Assembly: GCA_947683625.1 (NCBI GenBank)
Contig: CANTUR010000660.1
Location: forward strand, 248,001 to 312,000
DNA length: 64,000 bases
Origin: Mallotus nudiflorus
Taxonomy: Eukaryota; Streptophyta; Magnoliopsida; Malpighiales; Euphorbiaceae
Reading direction: 5' to 3'
Shown: positions 1 to 12,522 of the stretch, piece after piece
Numbering within the stretch: position 1 is the stretch's first letter
Layout of the letters: each line of letters begins with the position of its first letter
Program-made: the position numbers and the translations under genes
Notes under the pieces: generated by a model
Told to the model about the DNA's origin: nothing
Database searches by the model: none
The model's input: only the letters and a program-made list of their open reading frames with translations

Positions 1-413
1 TGCAAAAATCCTACACGACCATGTGACCTATACAAGCATGATTCTACTCGTAGCACGCACGGTTGTGCACAATTTATACATTGCCATATGACCTGTACAT
101 GCATTGTTTTCATGAAAAGTTTTCTAAATTAAGCACATACAAATAAATATTCTAGCAATGAATCATAATAATGACTTGTACTTTGCACTAAAGAACATTC
201 CACATAGATTGAACTTACAAAACCTCTTTAAGAGAGCTCTAACCTTTCTTTCACTTCCTGAAATTGATAAAAAAATAAACATTTCAATAATATAAATTTA
301 TAAAAATATAAAGTAACTAAAACAAAACAAAACAAAACACAAATAAAAACAATCTTGGTTGAGCCCCTAAGAAGTGCTCATTTAAGGGTCCATAAGCTAA
401 ACCACCATGTTCA
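1..413 (-). other. Athila-1 noncoding stretch downstream of pol
   Basis: No coding frame is supported here. The stretch matches, in reverse orientation, the segment after pol in Athila-2 (about 60,300-60,700). It includes the spaced words that pair a CATGACC/GGTCATG-like core with GTGCACAACCGTGC-like words, and a run of AAAAC repeats at 322-340. It is therefore the start of the 3' noncoding and ORF1-like region of the same element family. The ORF1-like frame itself would lie left of the window. Confidence 0.6.
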
Positions 414-1460
414 TCATTCTTTTGATTCCTTCAAGCATGAAGCTTGATAGAATTCCTCAATTATTTCTCCATGGTAAAGATTCAACCTTTGTCCATTCAC
501 TTTGAATGTGTCTCCTCTTATGTTACATAATTCCATAACTCTATGAGGATATGAATGAGTCACTGTAAATGATCCTGACCATCTACCCTTCAACTTTCTA
601 GGAAATAATATGAGCCTTGAGTTGAAAAATAACACTTAATCCCCTTCCTTGAAAATTTTCACTCTAATTCTCGCATCATGCCACCTCTTTGTGTGTTCCT
701 TATAAAATCCTTGAATTCTTATAGGTAGTCTCTGTAATCTCCTCAAGTTCACTTATTTGAAGTAATCTTTTCTCAGCTGCCTTCTTAAAATTGAAATTCA
801 AGGCCTTCACCACCGAATAAGTTTTGTGCTCAAGTTTAACAGGAAGATGACATGCTTTAACATAAACCAACCTAAAAAAGACATCCTAATAGGTTTTTGT
901 AAGCTGTTCTGTATGCCCATAAATCATCATCATGCTTCTTTGCCCATTCTTTTCTTGACTTGCTCACTATTCTTTCTAAGATCTTCTTTAACTCCCTATT
1001 ACTCACTTCAACTTGTCCACTTGTTTGAGGGTGATAAGGTGTAGCTACTTTGTGCTTTATATATGGCCAATAATGTCTTCATGTTCTTATTGCAAAAATG
1101 TGTTCCCCCATCACTTATGATCACTCTAGGCATACCAAACTGAGAGAACAACTCATTTAAAAGCTTATAAACAAATTTTGCATCATTCACTAAACATGCT
1201 TGAGCTTCTACCTATTTGGAAACATAGTCGACACAAATAAGAATATACTTGTTCCCCTTTGATAAAGGAAATGACCCCCATAAAGTCAATGCTCCATACA
1301 TCAAATATTTCAACCTCAAGAATTCTAGATTAAAGCATTTCATCCTTCTTCAAAATCTTACCACTCCTTTGACAAGCATCACAACTCATTATAAAATCTT
1401 TTGCATCTTTAAAAAGTGTAGGCCATGCCTTAAGAACTTTAGTAGCTATCCTCTATGCTC
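414..1460 (-). pseudogene. Athila-1 integrase remnant
   Basis: Integrase inserts the cDNA copy into chromosomal DNA. From right to left, an H2C2-type zinc-binding segment reads near 1,350-1,450 (motif SCDACQRSG), then the catalytic core. The core has a preserved second aspartate in IISDGGTHF within 1,008-1,190. The C-terminal tail is near 414-635 (LFFNSRLILFPRKLKGRWSG, a conserved tail motif of plant Ty3 integrases). Frames change between these pieces and stops interrupt the N-terminal zinc region and the start of the core. After the motif MKTLLAIY the frame is lost, so the stretch with the third catalytic residue is out of frame. The same protein in Athila-2 has Asn in place of that second Asp, so the two copies decayed independently. 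Confidence 0.8.
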
Positions 1461-2100
1461 CATAATGTCCACCATTGACATTCCTATGAAAATGATACAA
1501 AATTGGCCCAACTTCTTCCATTGCTACACATTTTCTTGCAATTCCATCGTTGCACAATCTCCACAAAAATGGCTCATCCTAAATATAGAATTTAGAGTCA
1601 CGAAATAACTTTTTCTTTTATTGAGAATTAAACTCTTTTGGTATTATTCCACTTGATAGGAAATTTGCTATATTTGTAAATCATGGCACACTTATGTGAG
1701 ATATGGCCAAAAGCATCTGATCTGGAAATAATTCCTTGATAGGCTTTTAATTATCCTTCTCCTCTTGATATGAATCTAGCCTTAGCAAAATGATCAACTA
1801 CTACATTTTTAGAACCTTTCTTGTCTCTAATCTCAATATCAAATTCTTGCAAAAAAAAAAAAAAAGCACCCATCTGATGAGCCTTAGTTTAGAATCTTTC
1901 TTGTTCATCAGGTACTTCAAAGCTGGATGATCTGTATAGACAACCAATTTAAAGCCAAAGAGGTAGGATCCAAATTTATCAAAAGCAAAAATAACAACCA
2001 ACATCTCCTTCTCTATAGTAACATAATTCAACTATGTATCAACTAATGTTTGGCTTGCATAGTAAATCACATGCAATTTCTTCTTGCTTTGACTAAGCAC
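1461..2100 (-). pseudogene. Athila-1 RNase H remnant and linker
   Basis: RNase H degrades the RNA strand of the RNA/DNA hybrid during replication. Within 1,801-2,031 the frame reads NYVTIEKEMLVVIFAFDKFG and continues to DHPALKYLMNKKDSKLRL, the typical Ty3 RNase H core (TxxEKE, then the YTDHxALKYL box). A 15-base A run at 1,851-1,865 disrupts the C-terminal end of the domain. The linker to integrase at 1,461-1,800 is recognisable only in pieces. The RNase H N-terminal part with the first catalytic Asp overlaps the end of the reverse-transcriptase feature (CDVSDHII near 2,104). Confidence 0.75.
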
Positions 2101-2103
2101 AGC

Positions 2104-3130
2104 TCATATTATGTGATCACTCACATCACACTTTAATTTAAATGGTAGGCTCCAATATAGTACCATTACTATAGGAGCTGAGATAAGGGCTTCTTTTAAC
2201 CTGTTAAAAGCCAATTTAAACTCATTAGTAAAATCAAAAGGTGAATCTTTTTCAAGTAACTTACAAAGGGGTTTTGAGATTTTTAAAAAAGCATTAATGA
2301 ACCACCTATAGAAACCTGTATGACCAAGAAAACCCCTGTCTCCCTTCACATTTATAGGGTATTGCATCTTCTTGATTGCCTTTACCTTTGGTTTATCAAC
2401 TTATATTCCTTGAGTTGAAATTTTGTGCACAAGAACAATCCTTTCATCTGCCATGAAATGGTACTTTTCCCAATTTAGCACCAAATTTTTCTTCTCGTAG
2501 CATGCTAAAACTTGCTCTAAATTGCTTAGACATCCTTCAAATGAGTTTCCATAGATTAAAAAGTCATCTATGGTCTCCTTTACCAAATATGCAAATATAG
2601 CTGTCATACATTTTTAGAATGTCGTAGGAGCATTACATAATCCAAATGGCATCCTCTTGTATGCATATATGCCATAAGGACATATAAACATAGTCTTCTC
2701 TTAATCTTTTAGAGTATTGCAATGTGATTATACCTTTAGTATCCATCTATAAAATAATAAAAGGCATGTCTTAGCTCTAACATCTTATTAATAAAAAGTA
2801 AAGGGAAGTGGTCTTTTCTTATGGATGCATTTAGCTTTTAGTAATCAATGCACACTCTCCATCCACTTATAAGTCTTGTAGGAATGAACTCCCTTTCCTT
2901 ATTTTTCATAATTGTTATACCACCTTTCTTTGGTACACACTAAATCAGACTCACTCGTGAATTGTCTTAGATCAGATAGATGATCCTTGCATCAAGAAGT
3001 TTGACTACTTTTTTCTTCACTACTTCTTGCATGTTTGGATCAATCCTCCTCTACCTTTCAATGGTTTGCTTATGATCATCCTCTATTAGCATCTTATGAT
3101 GCAATAAGAAGGATTGATACCTTTTATGTT
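2104..3130 (-). pseudogene. Athila-1 reverse transcriptase remnant
   Basis: This copied the element RNA into DNA. The minus strand shows fingers and palm pieces, then the catalytic region near 2,560-2,600 (ETIDDFLIYGNSFEGCLSNL, where family members read FMDDF; both aspartates are kept). It continues to the thumb/connection region within 2,104-2,367 (GFYRWFINAFLKISKPLCKL). Palm motifs just right of this (2,620-2,960) are readable in shifted frames. At least three frame changes and several stops lie between 2,400 and 3,130. Same order and similar lengths as the Athila-2 copy at 47,640-48,560. Confidence 0.8.
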
Positions 3131-4100
3131 AGAAATATACCAACCAATTGTTTTTATTCTCCTTTTTAGCATCTCCACTAGCACATCCTATTATTCTTTG
3201 CTTAGTTTAGAGGATATGATCATAGGTAGTCTTTGCTCTTCTCCCAGAAAAGTGTATCTCAAATATTGGGGTAAAGGCTTCAAATCTAATTCTAATGGTT
3301 TGATGGTTGAAGGTGGTGTGAGTTCAATGTTTGGTAATTTCATGTGTGTTATGGGGCATTGGTGTTTGAGGTGTACTTCATCTTGGGATAATTGTACCTA
3401 TAAACACTACTCAATATTCTCATTTTCCATAGACTTTGCCAACCTCCTTCATTGGACTTCACTCACACATTCATCAACTACCTCTACTTGCTTACAATAA
3501 TCTTTATTATAAGGATATTTCATGGTTTGATAAATATTAAATGTGCAATTCTCATATCTTACTCTCAATGCGAGAGTTCCATCATAGACATCAATAATTG
3601 CTCTAGCAATATAAAAAAAAAGGCATACTAAGGATTAATGGAACTTGTCATCCTCTTCAAAGTCAAGGACTACAAAATCAATTGGAAAAATAAATTTCCT
3701 AGCCCTTACTAGCACATCTTCCACTATACCTTCTAGTTGCTTCATTGTCTATCAGCAAGTTACAATTTGATACTTGTAGGTTTAGCTTCTCTTAGCCCTA
3801 ATTCCTGTAAATAGATAAAGCCATAAGATTAATAAAAGCTCCTAAATCATATAAAGCTCTTTGAAATGTTAAACTTCCAACAGAACATGGAATAGTGAGA
3901 CTCCCTAGATGCTTCCTTTTCAAAGGAAGTTTATTCGAAATGATTGCACTATACTCCTTTGTGAGTATGACTATCTCATACTCTTGTAACTTCTTTTTAC
4001 TGGAAATCAATTCCTTTAGGAACTTGGTATACTTTAGCATTTGGGAAAGACACTCCACTAAAGGCATGTTGATGTGAAGTGCCTTAAACCTCTCTAAAAA
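3131..4100 (-). pseudogene. Athila-1 aspartic protease remnant
   Basis: The retroelement protease matures Gag and Pol. The segment 3,798-4,067 carries the Athila-type lead-in (ECLSQMLKYTKFLKELISSK), then HLGSLTIPCSVGSLTFQRAL and the active-site region LYDLGAFINLMALS. In relatives this reads LCDLGASINLMPLS, so the Asp is kept while the flanking positions vary. Downstream pieces at about 3,600-3,760 match the protease C-terminal part, which ends in family members in an LGRPFL-type motif. No intact frame spans the domain. Confidence 0.75.
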
Positions 4101-5415
4101 TTTTGCATATTACTGATCATGCTCCTATTTCTTTAATCTTTATGGATAAGGAACTGGAGGTACATTAGTCTTTATAGGTGGTGGTTTTTATTTCTTAATG
4201 ACCTATTCCTCATATTTGTCTTCTTTTCCTTACACTTTAACCCAATTACTCTCTTATTCTTTCTCCTCTTTCTTCTTATTTTCTTTTTCATATTCCATAG
4301 TTGCTTTTAGGGTTTGAAATTTTATTGTACTTCTCAAGGTGATAGCCTTTAATTGCACTTTTAGATTCGTTTTGATGTTGCTTGGCAATGCACTTGAATT
4401 CCTAATTGACAAAGAGTTTGGCAATTGCCCCATTTGCACCTCTAAATTATAGATAGAAGAAGAGTGATTCTTGAATATGAGCTGAGTGTCTTAGTACATC
4501 TGCTCAAATTTTCCTTTTAACCTTTTTGTTACTTTATCTTATTGGTTAATTTTTGTAGACATTACATCCATGAACTTCTCCAACTTGCTTTCTAAAGAAA
4601 TCCCTAAAGATGAACTCCTATTTTGAAAATTGGATTAGTGATATTGCACATTCTAACCTGCAAAACCTGGTGGTGCTTATGGCATGAACTGGTTATTTTC
4701 TTGATTGCTCCAAGAAAAATTAGGATGATTTCTCCAACTTGGATTATATGTATTTCCATGCACTTAGTTTTGTTGTCCTTTGAAATCGTTCATATTCTCC
4801 ATTGACAATCCTTGCATCATTTGGCATTCAATAGTTGTATGTCCACCCTAGCATAATTCATAAGAAGTAGACAAATTAGAAATTGTATTAACACTATTTT
4901 GTCCATCCTCTTAGTTAAAACATCCAACTTTGCATTTAGCATCATTAAGTTATCAATTTCAATTGCTCCCCCTCTCTTTTGAATAGTCCTCTCACTAGAC
5001 CATAGGCTTTGGGTGTTAGCCATCTCTTCAAAAAGCTCCAAGGCATCTTCAGGAGTCTTGGACATCATAGTTCCTCTAGATAAGGCATTTATGTTCACTC
5101 TAACTGTAGGGTTGACTCCCTTGTAGAAAGATTACACCAAATCCCATGAAGGAATTAGCTGTGTTAGACACTATCTCCAGAGATCCTTGAATCTATCTCA
5201 GCATTTATAAAAGCTCTCATCCTCTCTTTGATAAAAAGAGTTGATCTCATTTCTAATTTTGAGTACTTTAGCTGGTGGAATGTACTTGTTGAAGAAAGCT
5301 ATGTAAAGCTCTTGACATGTATTTATAAAGTTAGGTGGCAAGCTAGTGAACCACCTCTTAGCTCTATCCATCAAAGAAAATGGAAAAAGGATAAGCTGAA
5401 TTACTTTTGTCTACA
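4101..5415 (-). pseudogene. Athila-1 gag, C-terminal part (left of copia-1)
   Basis: Structural protein of the element. From right to left it holds the capsid-type helical region ending at the copia-1 junction. Then comes a frame with SKTPEDALELFEEMANTQSL at 4,817-5,098, typical of Athila Gag. A zinc-knuckle area follows near 4,830 and a basic linker with KAITLRS near 4,330-4,370, the usual Gag-to-protease linker of this group. The reading continues across copia-1 at 14,010. Joining the flanks and removing one copy of the 5-bp duplication gives a match to Athila-2 around 45,340-45,420, which proves the interruption. Confidence 0.8.
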
Positions 5416-5420
5416 CTATA
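5416..5420. repeat. Left target-site copy of copia-1 (CTATA)
   Basis: Five bases directly left of the copia-1 LTR. The right-hand copy at 14,005-14,009 is CTCCA. The matching place in Athila-2 (reverse complement near 45,360) reads CTCCA, so the left copy has mutated at two positions. Confidence 0.7.
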
Positions 5421-6893
5421 TGTTAGGTTTCGTGATTCAAAAACATAGCGAAAATTAAAAATTTTAATCACAAACCCTAACCGGGATCTAAATAATTCAA
5501 TTAATTGATTTAAAACTAGGGTTTTCAAATCTTACCACAAACGCAAAAGAGAGCAAGATTTCTTGAAGGCAGAGAGGAGGTTCACTCCAATGACACCTTA
5601 CCTCAAGCTTTTGGTTTTGGTAGTTTAGATCAAGTCATCTCCAAAAGAATCCATCCTCCACAAGCGTCCATATAAACAACCCTTGATTAAAATGAAAAAC
5701 TTTACGTGCTAGCACTTCTCTTGATTTCTCATAAATTAAGAATAAAAAACACTGTGTGTTTTAGTTTTTCTAAGAGGAGAAAAATGAATTTTTGGTGGTT
5801 AATGATTAATTTAGTGAAACCCCATAGAATATAACATATTTATAGACCTCTAATTAGTGTTTTACTTACTAAAATAACTTTTTTGTAATTTCTCAATTAT
5901 TATTGTTATGATTTTATTTAAAATTAAATCAAAAATAATATTCTATTTATTTAAGATAACATTTACCTTAAATAAATAAACTATTTATTCATTTCCACAG
6001 AGCATATTTGGGCTTCTCAAACCCATATTCATTTTTGGGCCTATTATAAGTGTGTAACCCTATAGGTTCACATGACATTAATAGTTGGCCTTAAATCTCT
6101 ATTTAGGCCTAGAAGTCATAAGAAGTCAATAATTTGACATAACCTAATTATAATAAATATTGTAATCCCTTCGTCACATGATATCTTGATTGAATATAAG
6201 GCATAGTTTCTATCATCATTATATAATTTAGTCATATTATTTCTTAACTCTAAGTAGATTGAGAATGATAACTCTTTATCAATTCACTTTAGCATGGCCA
6301 TGCATTTTCCTCAGTCTATCTTATTAAGGGGCCTATAGATATCTTACTAAGATTAAATGAGGGACAAATTCATTCTCAATCACTCACATTCCTCACATTA
6401 CTCATTTCATATCCAACAACAATCTATTTAACCATCCTGTTAAATATAATATTAGATTGTGTTAAAATATATAATATGTTGAAATCCATGATGATTTCAA
6501 GGTCAAAGGACTAAATCAATATTATTATGATGAGAATTACTTATGACAATTATCTATGTAGTATTCTCATGATGGGTCAATCCAGTACATTATTTCCTAA
6601 ATAAGTACCTATGAGTTGAATTAATATCTCATATTCATGATCAGTAAAACAAAATCATCAATCAACATCATACTAGCCATAATATATCGTTATGACTAAG
6701 GATAATTTGAATAGAACTCATATTTAATCTAAGGGTTTTACTATCAAGTTACATAATTGATGACCTTAATAAGAATTGACTATTTAAGTAATTATCATAA
6801 CATAAAATGATAATGAAAAATGCCTCTTTATTAAATAAAATGATAAAGTGAAAATATGGTCATACATGATTGACCTATTGCATATCATTAACA
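5421..6893 (-). repeat. Copia-1 3' LTR
   Basis: Begins TGTTAGG and ends CATTAACA in plus orientation. It matches 12,539-14,004 along its length, for example the shared stretch around TAGGTTCACATGAC and the shared GCATATCA before the end. Differences are scattered substitutions and short indels: one copy lacks about 35 bp near 6,120, the other lacks a stretch near 12,935. Confidence 0.93.
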
Positions 6894-6905
6894 ACCTCCC
6901 ACTTG
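6894..6905 (-). promoter_or_regulatory. Copia-1 polypurine tract
   Basis: Minus-strand CAAGTGGGAGGT lies directly against the 3' LTR. This is the standard copia plus-strand priming site and fixes the LTR edge and element orientation. Confidence 0.85.
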
Positions 6906-6949
6906 CACTAGGCCCAATCTATATTAAAACTAATACCCCTGGACCTACT

Positions 6950-8530
6950 ATGACTCTCATGCTTAGATTGTGGAAGAGGGTTAGTCAGTGGATCAACAAC
7001 ATTATCATTTATGGGTACTCTCAATGATTTCTCGAATGAGATGATAATGCATGTGTATGTGTTTGTATCTCTGATGTGATATGGGCTCGTTAGCTTGAGC
7101 TATAACTCTATTATTATCACAATATAAGTTCACTGGATATGATATACTAGGAATAACACCTAGTCCAATTATGAACTTCTTGATCCAAATAGCCTCCTTA
7201 ACTGCTTTTGAGGTAGCTATATACTCAACTTCTATTGTAGAATCAGCAATGGTGTCTTACTTGGAACGTCTCCAGCTCATTGCACCTCCATTCAAATAAA
7301 AGACATAACCTGACTGTGATAAAAAATCATCCTCATTAGTTTAGAAGCTGGCATCCATATAACCATTTACAACTAGCTCATCTTCTTTACCACCATATAG
7401 TAAAAATGCATCCTTAGTTCTTCTCAAGTACTTAAGGATATTTTTAACTATTATCCAGTGACTTTCACCTAGTATCTGCTCGTTGTGCTTAAGGCATATG
7501 AAACATCAGGTCGAGTACATAACATTTTATACATGATAGATCCAATAGTAAAAGCATATGGAATCTTACTCATACAATCTCACTCATCTTGTGTAATAGA
7601 CACTGAGTCTTGTTAACACTAATGCCATATGACATTGGCAAGAATCCTCTTTTAGAGTCTTACATGCTAAACCTATTCAATACCTTATCAATGTAAGTGC
7701 TCTGACTTAGGCTAATAAGCCTTTTAGATCTATCTCTATAGATTTTGATGCCTAATATATAAGCAGCTTCACCTAAGTCTTTCATTGAAAAACAATTCCT
7801 TAGCCATGATTTAACATTTTGTAAAATAGGGATATCATTTCCAATGAGTAGTATGTCATCAACATACATCACTAAAAACAAAATTGCGCTCCCACTAACC
7901 TTCTTGCAAACATAAGGTTTATCTTCATTCCTAAAAAGCCAAACTCTTTGACTACTTCATCAAATTGAAGATTCCAGCTCTAAGATGCTTGCTTCAGTCC
8001 ATAAATGGACTTTTGAAGCTTGCATACCTTTCCTAAATTCTTAGGATTGACAAAACCCTCTGGCTATGTCATGTACACATCCTTAAGTAGGTTTCCATTA
8101 AGAAATTCTATTTTGATATCCATTTGCCATATTTCATAATCATAGTATGCAACTACAGCCAGGAGAATTCAAATAGATTTTAGCATAGCAACTAGTGAAA
8201 AGGTTCATCATAGTCTATACCATGTGTTTGTTTGAAACCCTTTGCAACCAGTCTTGCCTTAAAGATATGCACATTGCCATCCATGTCTGTTTTCTTTTTA
8301 AAAACCCATTTGCATCCAATAGTTTTAAAGCCATCAATTAGGTCAATCAAGGTCCAAACTTGATTATCATACATGGATTGCATTTTTGATTTCATGGCTT
8401 CTAGCCATTTCTCAGAGTCAGGACAATTTATGGCCTCTTGATAGGATGTGGGCTCACTTTGATCCATAATCAACACATCATTATCATCAGTTATGAGAAA
8501 TCCATATCTCATTGGGATTTGATGTGTCCT
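6950..8530 (-). pseudogene. Copia-1 reverse transcriptase and RNase H remnant
   Basis: Reverse transcriptase begins near 8,512 with the usual lead-in (EAINCPDSEKWLEAMKSKMQ) and fingers motif GCKWVFKKKTDMDGNV. The catalytic box is MYVDDILLIGND near 7,840-7,880, with both Asp kept. RNase H follows at 6,950-7,640: NGYMDASF, STIEVEYIA and LYCDNN supply the three acidic positions of the family. Stops and shifts lie between 7,900 and 8,190 and inside RNase H. Palm motifs in 7,900-8,190 are readable across frames. Order after integrase confirms Ty1/copia. Confidence 0.85.
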
Positions 8531-9700
8531 ACCATACCTCTTTAGGCCTTCTAGTACTTGTGCATGTCCAACAGTTACTTGTTGATCCAGCTACAGTTCC
8601 ATACTTGGTACAATGCTATTTTGTGGGTCTTGAATTTCTTCAAGTTGGACTGTGCTCCCACTAGATCCTTTGGAAATAAATTCTCTTTATAAAAATACAC
8701 CATTTTGAGCAATAAACACTTTGTTCTTAAAAGCATTGTAAAAGTAATATCCTTTAGTTTCTTTAGGATATCCTACAAAAAGACATTTATCAAATTTTTG
8801 TGCTAGTTTATTTGAGATTTGACACTTCATATAAGCATCACATTCCCAAATATTGAGAAAAGACAAACTGGGAGGTTTTCTAGTCCACATCTCATATGAT
8901 GTCTTTTCAACTGCCTTTATTGGAACTCTATTCAAAATGAATGTAGCAATTTCTAAAGCATATCCCCAAAAAGAGATTAGAAGATTAGATTGACTCATCA
9001 TTGATCGAACCATATCCAATAAAGTCTGATTTCTCTATTCAGACACACCATTTAATTGTGGTGTACCTAGAGAAGTCAATTATGAAATAATCCCACAATC
9101 TCTCAGATGATCTACAAATTATTGGCTTAAATATTCACTACCTCAATAAGATCTTAGTGTTTTAATATTTTTACCAAGTTTGTTTTGTGCTTCATTCTTG
9201 AAAACTTTGAAATTTTCAAAAGATTAAGATTTATGTTTCATTAGATAGATATAGCCATATATACTAAAATTATCTATGAAAGAGATGAAGTACTAGAATC
9301 CTCCTTTAGCAGTTAAGTTTAATGGCCCACATACATCTGAATGTATAAGGCCCGATAAATCATTAGCTCTCTCACCTTTTCCAATAAAAAGTGTTTTAGT
9401 CATTATTCCTAGTAAACAAGATTCACATAATTCAAAACCCCATTTTGGTGAAGCTTTGAAATGCATTTCTCATTTATGTGGCCTAAACAACAATGCCAGA
9501 GATAGGTGGTGTTTAAATCATTAGATTTAAACTTCTTTGTATTAATGTTATAGATTGACTTTTCATTAGTGTCTTCAACATTTAGAACATAAAGACCACA
9601 AGTGCATGGAGGAAATCCATAGAAAATGTTATCATGATAAATATTGCATTTATTATTCCTAATAATAAATTCAAATCCTTTCTTGTCCAAACAAGAAACA
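8531..9700 (-). pseudogene. Copia-1 integrase remnant
   Basis: The pre-integrase zinc domain is at 9,409-9,690, with YLWHCCLGHINEKCISKLHQ as its His/Cys box. The core follows with a first Asp in a HSDVCGP-type motif. The second Asp position near 9,140 is changed to Tyr next to a stop (family RSDRGxEYLS). Glu is kept in NGVSE near 9,050. The C-terminal half (8,687-9,019) is open and reads through ISFWGYALEIATFILNRVP and the FVGYPKETKGYYFY motif. Loss of the catalytic Asp means the enzyme is dead even apart from the stops. Confidence 0.85.
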
Positions 9701-9999
9701 AAATAATATTCCTACACATAGTAGGCACATAATAACAATTTTCTAAGTTTAAAACAAGTCCACTAGGTAAAGTTAACTCATAAGCCCTATAGCTAAAGAA
9801 AAAACTCTTACTCCATTTCTAACTCGTAGGTCCACTTCACCTCTAGCTAATGATCTACTCCTTTTAGACCCTGCACATTAGTACAAATGTGAGAACCTGA
9901 TCCAATATCTAATACCCAAGAATTAGAAGTAGATAAATTAACTTCTATAACATGAATACCTGAAGAGGTAGTCACACTACCATTATTCTTGTTCAGATC
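9701..9999 (-). pseudogene. Copia-1 protease remnant
   Basis: The minus strand near 9,870-9,990 reads WVLDIGSGSHICTNVQGLK. In copia proteases this is the active-site box with DTG; here Thr is Ile, a change explained by one C-to-T step. A stop follows within 15 codons. The stretch 9,700-9,830 matches the C-terminal part of the protease and its link to the pre-integrase domain. Confidence 0.8.
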
Positions 10000-10832
10000 A
10001 TTCATATATAGCTTGCAATTTCTTTTCCAATGACCTGGTTCATTGTAGAAAAAGCATATTCCCTCCTTTGGTGGCTTTGCTTAGGGTTCAGGTTTGAACT
10101 TGGGCTTGGGCTTGGGATTTGGTTTTGGCTTTTGAAAGGCTTTGGGAGCCTTACCCTTGCACTTTCCAATTCCAAATTTTTTCATACCCTTTCCTTTATT
10201 AACCATTAAAACATCCTTGGTGAAATTCCGAATGTTCTTTTTAGCAGTTTTAAGCATGCCATGCAACTCTAAAATAGTTTTGTCCATACTATGCATATTG
10301 AAATTCATGATGAAACCATCATAAGCTTCAGACAAAGATTGTAGAATGATATCAACAACCAATTCTTATTCAATCTTAAGACCAAGCTTGTCCAAGAGTT
10401 CAAGATGGCCTTTCATTTTGAGAACATGAGGACTGATAGAGCCGTTAGCAGTTAACTTGCAGGAGAGCAATGCCCTGATGGTATTAAACCTTTCAATTCT
10501 AGCTTTCTTTTAGAACATTTCCTTGAGATGGCCTGTCATAGTATAAGCCTCCATTTCCATCAGTTGGTTTTGAAGCTTGGACTCCATGCATCCAAGCATG
10601 AGACAAGTGACATCAATTGATCATCAAGATGCTTACTATAAGCATCCTTTTGTGCTCTAGGAGCATTAGCAACTGGTTCCTTTGGGGTGGGTTAATCAAG
10701 GATATATTCCTTTCTTTCTTGCCTAAGAATAGTTCTTAGGTTTTTGTAACAGTCAAGAAAGTTAGTCCCATTTACCTTATCCTTCGTAAGGATCGATCAC
10801 AGTGACATGGTAGGTGTAGTGTTTGATGTCAT
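10000..10832 (-). pseudogene. Copia-1 gag remnant
   Basis: The start codon is taken at 10,830-10,832 (MTSNTTPTMSL), followed by the copia Gag head motif KNLRTILRQERKEYILD near 10,690-10,760. The capsid-like part is at 10,081-10,362 (LQSLSEAYDGFIMNFNM). A lysine- and proline-rich segment with KPNPKPKPKFKPEP precedes a zinc knuckle at 10,014-10,055. That knuckle reads C-F-F-Y with GHWKRNC after it, so the second Cys of CCHC is Tyr (TGC to TAC). In-frame stops lie near 10,795 and 10,690. Confidence 0.85.
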
Positions 10833-11850
10833 TATCTACAAAATATATATATATATAGTACATTCAATTTTATTATAAAAGAGGCATAAGAAAATTTCCA
10901 TGAAATTTTCATAAATAATAAAACCCTCAAAATAATTTCAACAATTGAAATTTCTTAGTGGGCTAAGATCCATATTTCACCCTACTTCAAGTAAGCTTTG
11001 GCTTATCACTTAAAGTATGGCTATTTAGGTAGATAACACTTTACCAATTACATCTCATGTAATTCTTGGATAATTATAGGATATCATATATACCAGCATA
11101 TCCTATCAAATGCCCTACGTCCAAAATTGTTTTGATAACCTAGTTAAGTCTAACCAATTCAAACTTATGGATATCACTATTATCCATCTTATCTTATTTA
11201 GATTGCTTTATATACAATGCTTTTGTGTAACCTATATATAGCAATCCAAATCTTAATAAGTGTTGATTAATGGGAGGCATTTTAATGACTTAGTATTATA
11301 TGAGTGTTTAGATAGTTTTTATCTTATTTTATTATTGTTATATTGCATCTCATACATGGCATCACATGCATAACATACTAGCATAATAAGATAAACATGA
11401 CATAGCATGGCCTATAACTAAGTTGATCTTCATAAGCCAATATGAAAATCAAATGTCAAACCTAGGTGATATTACAAATACAAATTGAGCCTTCAATTTT
11501 GGATCTCCATCTTCTACTATGGACTTGGTCCTTAGGCTCCCACTTGTGATCCCCATCATGGGCCTCTAACTTGAATTTTCATATTGGGTCTTGATTTATA
11601 TTACATGTTGTAATTAAAACTATTTTATTACTATCTAATAAAATAAAATAATTATAATAAATAAAATGAATTGCAGGCTGTATTCAAAAATTACATCCTA
11701 ATAAAATAAAATTACAAAATCCAATCACATTGGTTTAAAGGCCATGCTATGCACCATGCATTTAATAATAAACATATATAGCATAATAAATCAAATTACA
11801 CATTAATTTAATTATTATGATGAAAAATAAATTATGTGACAAATCGATTT

Positions 11851-11955
11851 GGGGTCAAGGGGCAGCGCCCTTGGAGGGTTCTAGGGGTAGTGCCCCTAGC
11901 AGGGTCTAAAAGGCAGTGCCCCTAGCAAGGTTTGGGGGCAGCACCCCAAGCAGCT
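11851..11955. repeat. GC-rich 26-bp minisatellite, four units, each with a palindromic core
   Basis: Four imperfect units of about 26 bp, each centred on a GGGGCAGTGCCCC-like palindrome followed by TAGCAGGGT-like sequence. Base content is strikingly GC-rich against an AT-rich surrounding. It lies in the copia-1 leader. Confidence 0.85.
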
Positions 11956-12427
11956 GTTTGATTGATTAGTTCTTGCCAAAAACTATAAAATGATAATAAT
12001 TTTTGCAATTAAATTACTATTTGATTGATTTGTTCAAAATAGATCATTTTCCCTTATGTTTAACATTTAAACAGCCACCACCATAAACCCTAATTTATTC
12101 ATAAATCATATTGTAGAATAATTAATTTTTTCTAAATATATTTATGCTGTTTAACACTTAAAAAATTTATTCTGCATGATTTGTTTAATTCTTAAACAGA
12201 TTGCCCTATAACAAAAATCTGTATACATATTCAATTTTTCATAAAAATAGAATACTTAAACCAGAAAATCAAAATTTTGATTACTATTTAATCATATTAA
12301 ACAATTATAAACATTAATCAAATTAATATTTACTGTTTTTTTCATACAGATTTATGAGGATGTCACAAAAATAAAACTGTTTGGATAAAATTTTTGAAAA
12401 CTCCTTTTAAAAAACAAATCACTCAAA

Positions 12428-12430
<3 letters not shown>

Positions 12431-12499
<69 letters not shown>
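12431..12499. repeat. (AT)n microsatellite
   Basis: 69 bases of uninterrupted AT between the copia-1 primer site and its leader. Confidence 0.98.
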
Positions 12500-12503
<4 letters not shown>

Positions 12504-12522
12504 CAAATTAACAGAATTACAA

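Larger units (their letters stand above)
10833..12522 (-). other. Copia-1 untranslated leader
   Basis: About 1.7 kb between the primer site and the gag start with no coding frame. It contains an AT microsatellite directly inside the primer site, a GC-rich 26-bp tandem repeat at 11,851-11,955, and otherwise AT-rich DNA. Long leaders are known in some plant copia lineages. Confidence 0.7.

Noticed and set aside
11851..11955. Possible CRISPR-like array
   Set aside because: Four contiguous diverged units without spacers, in a plant retrotransposon leader; a minisatellite.
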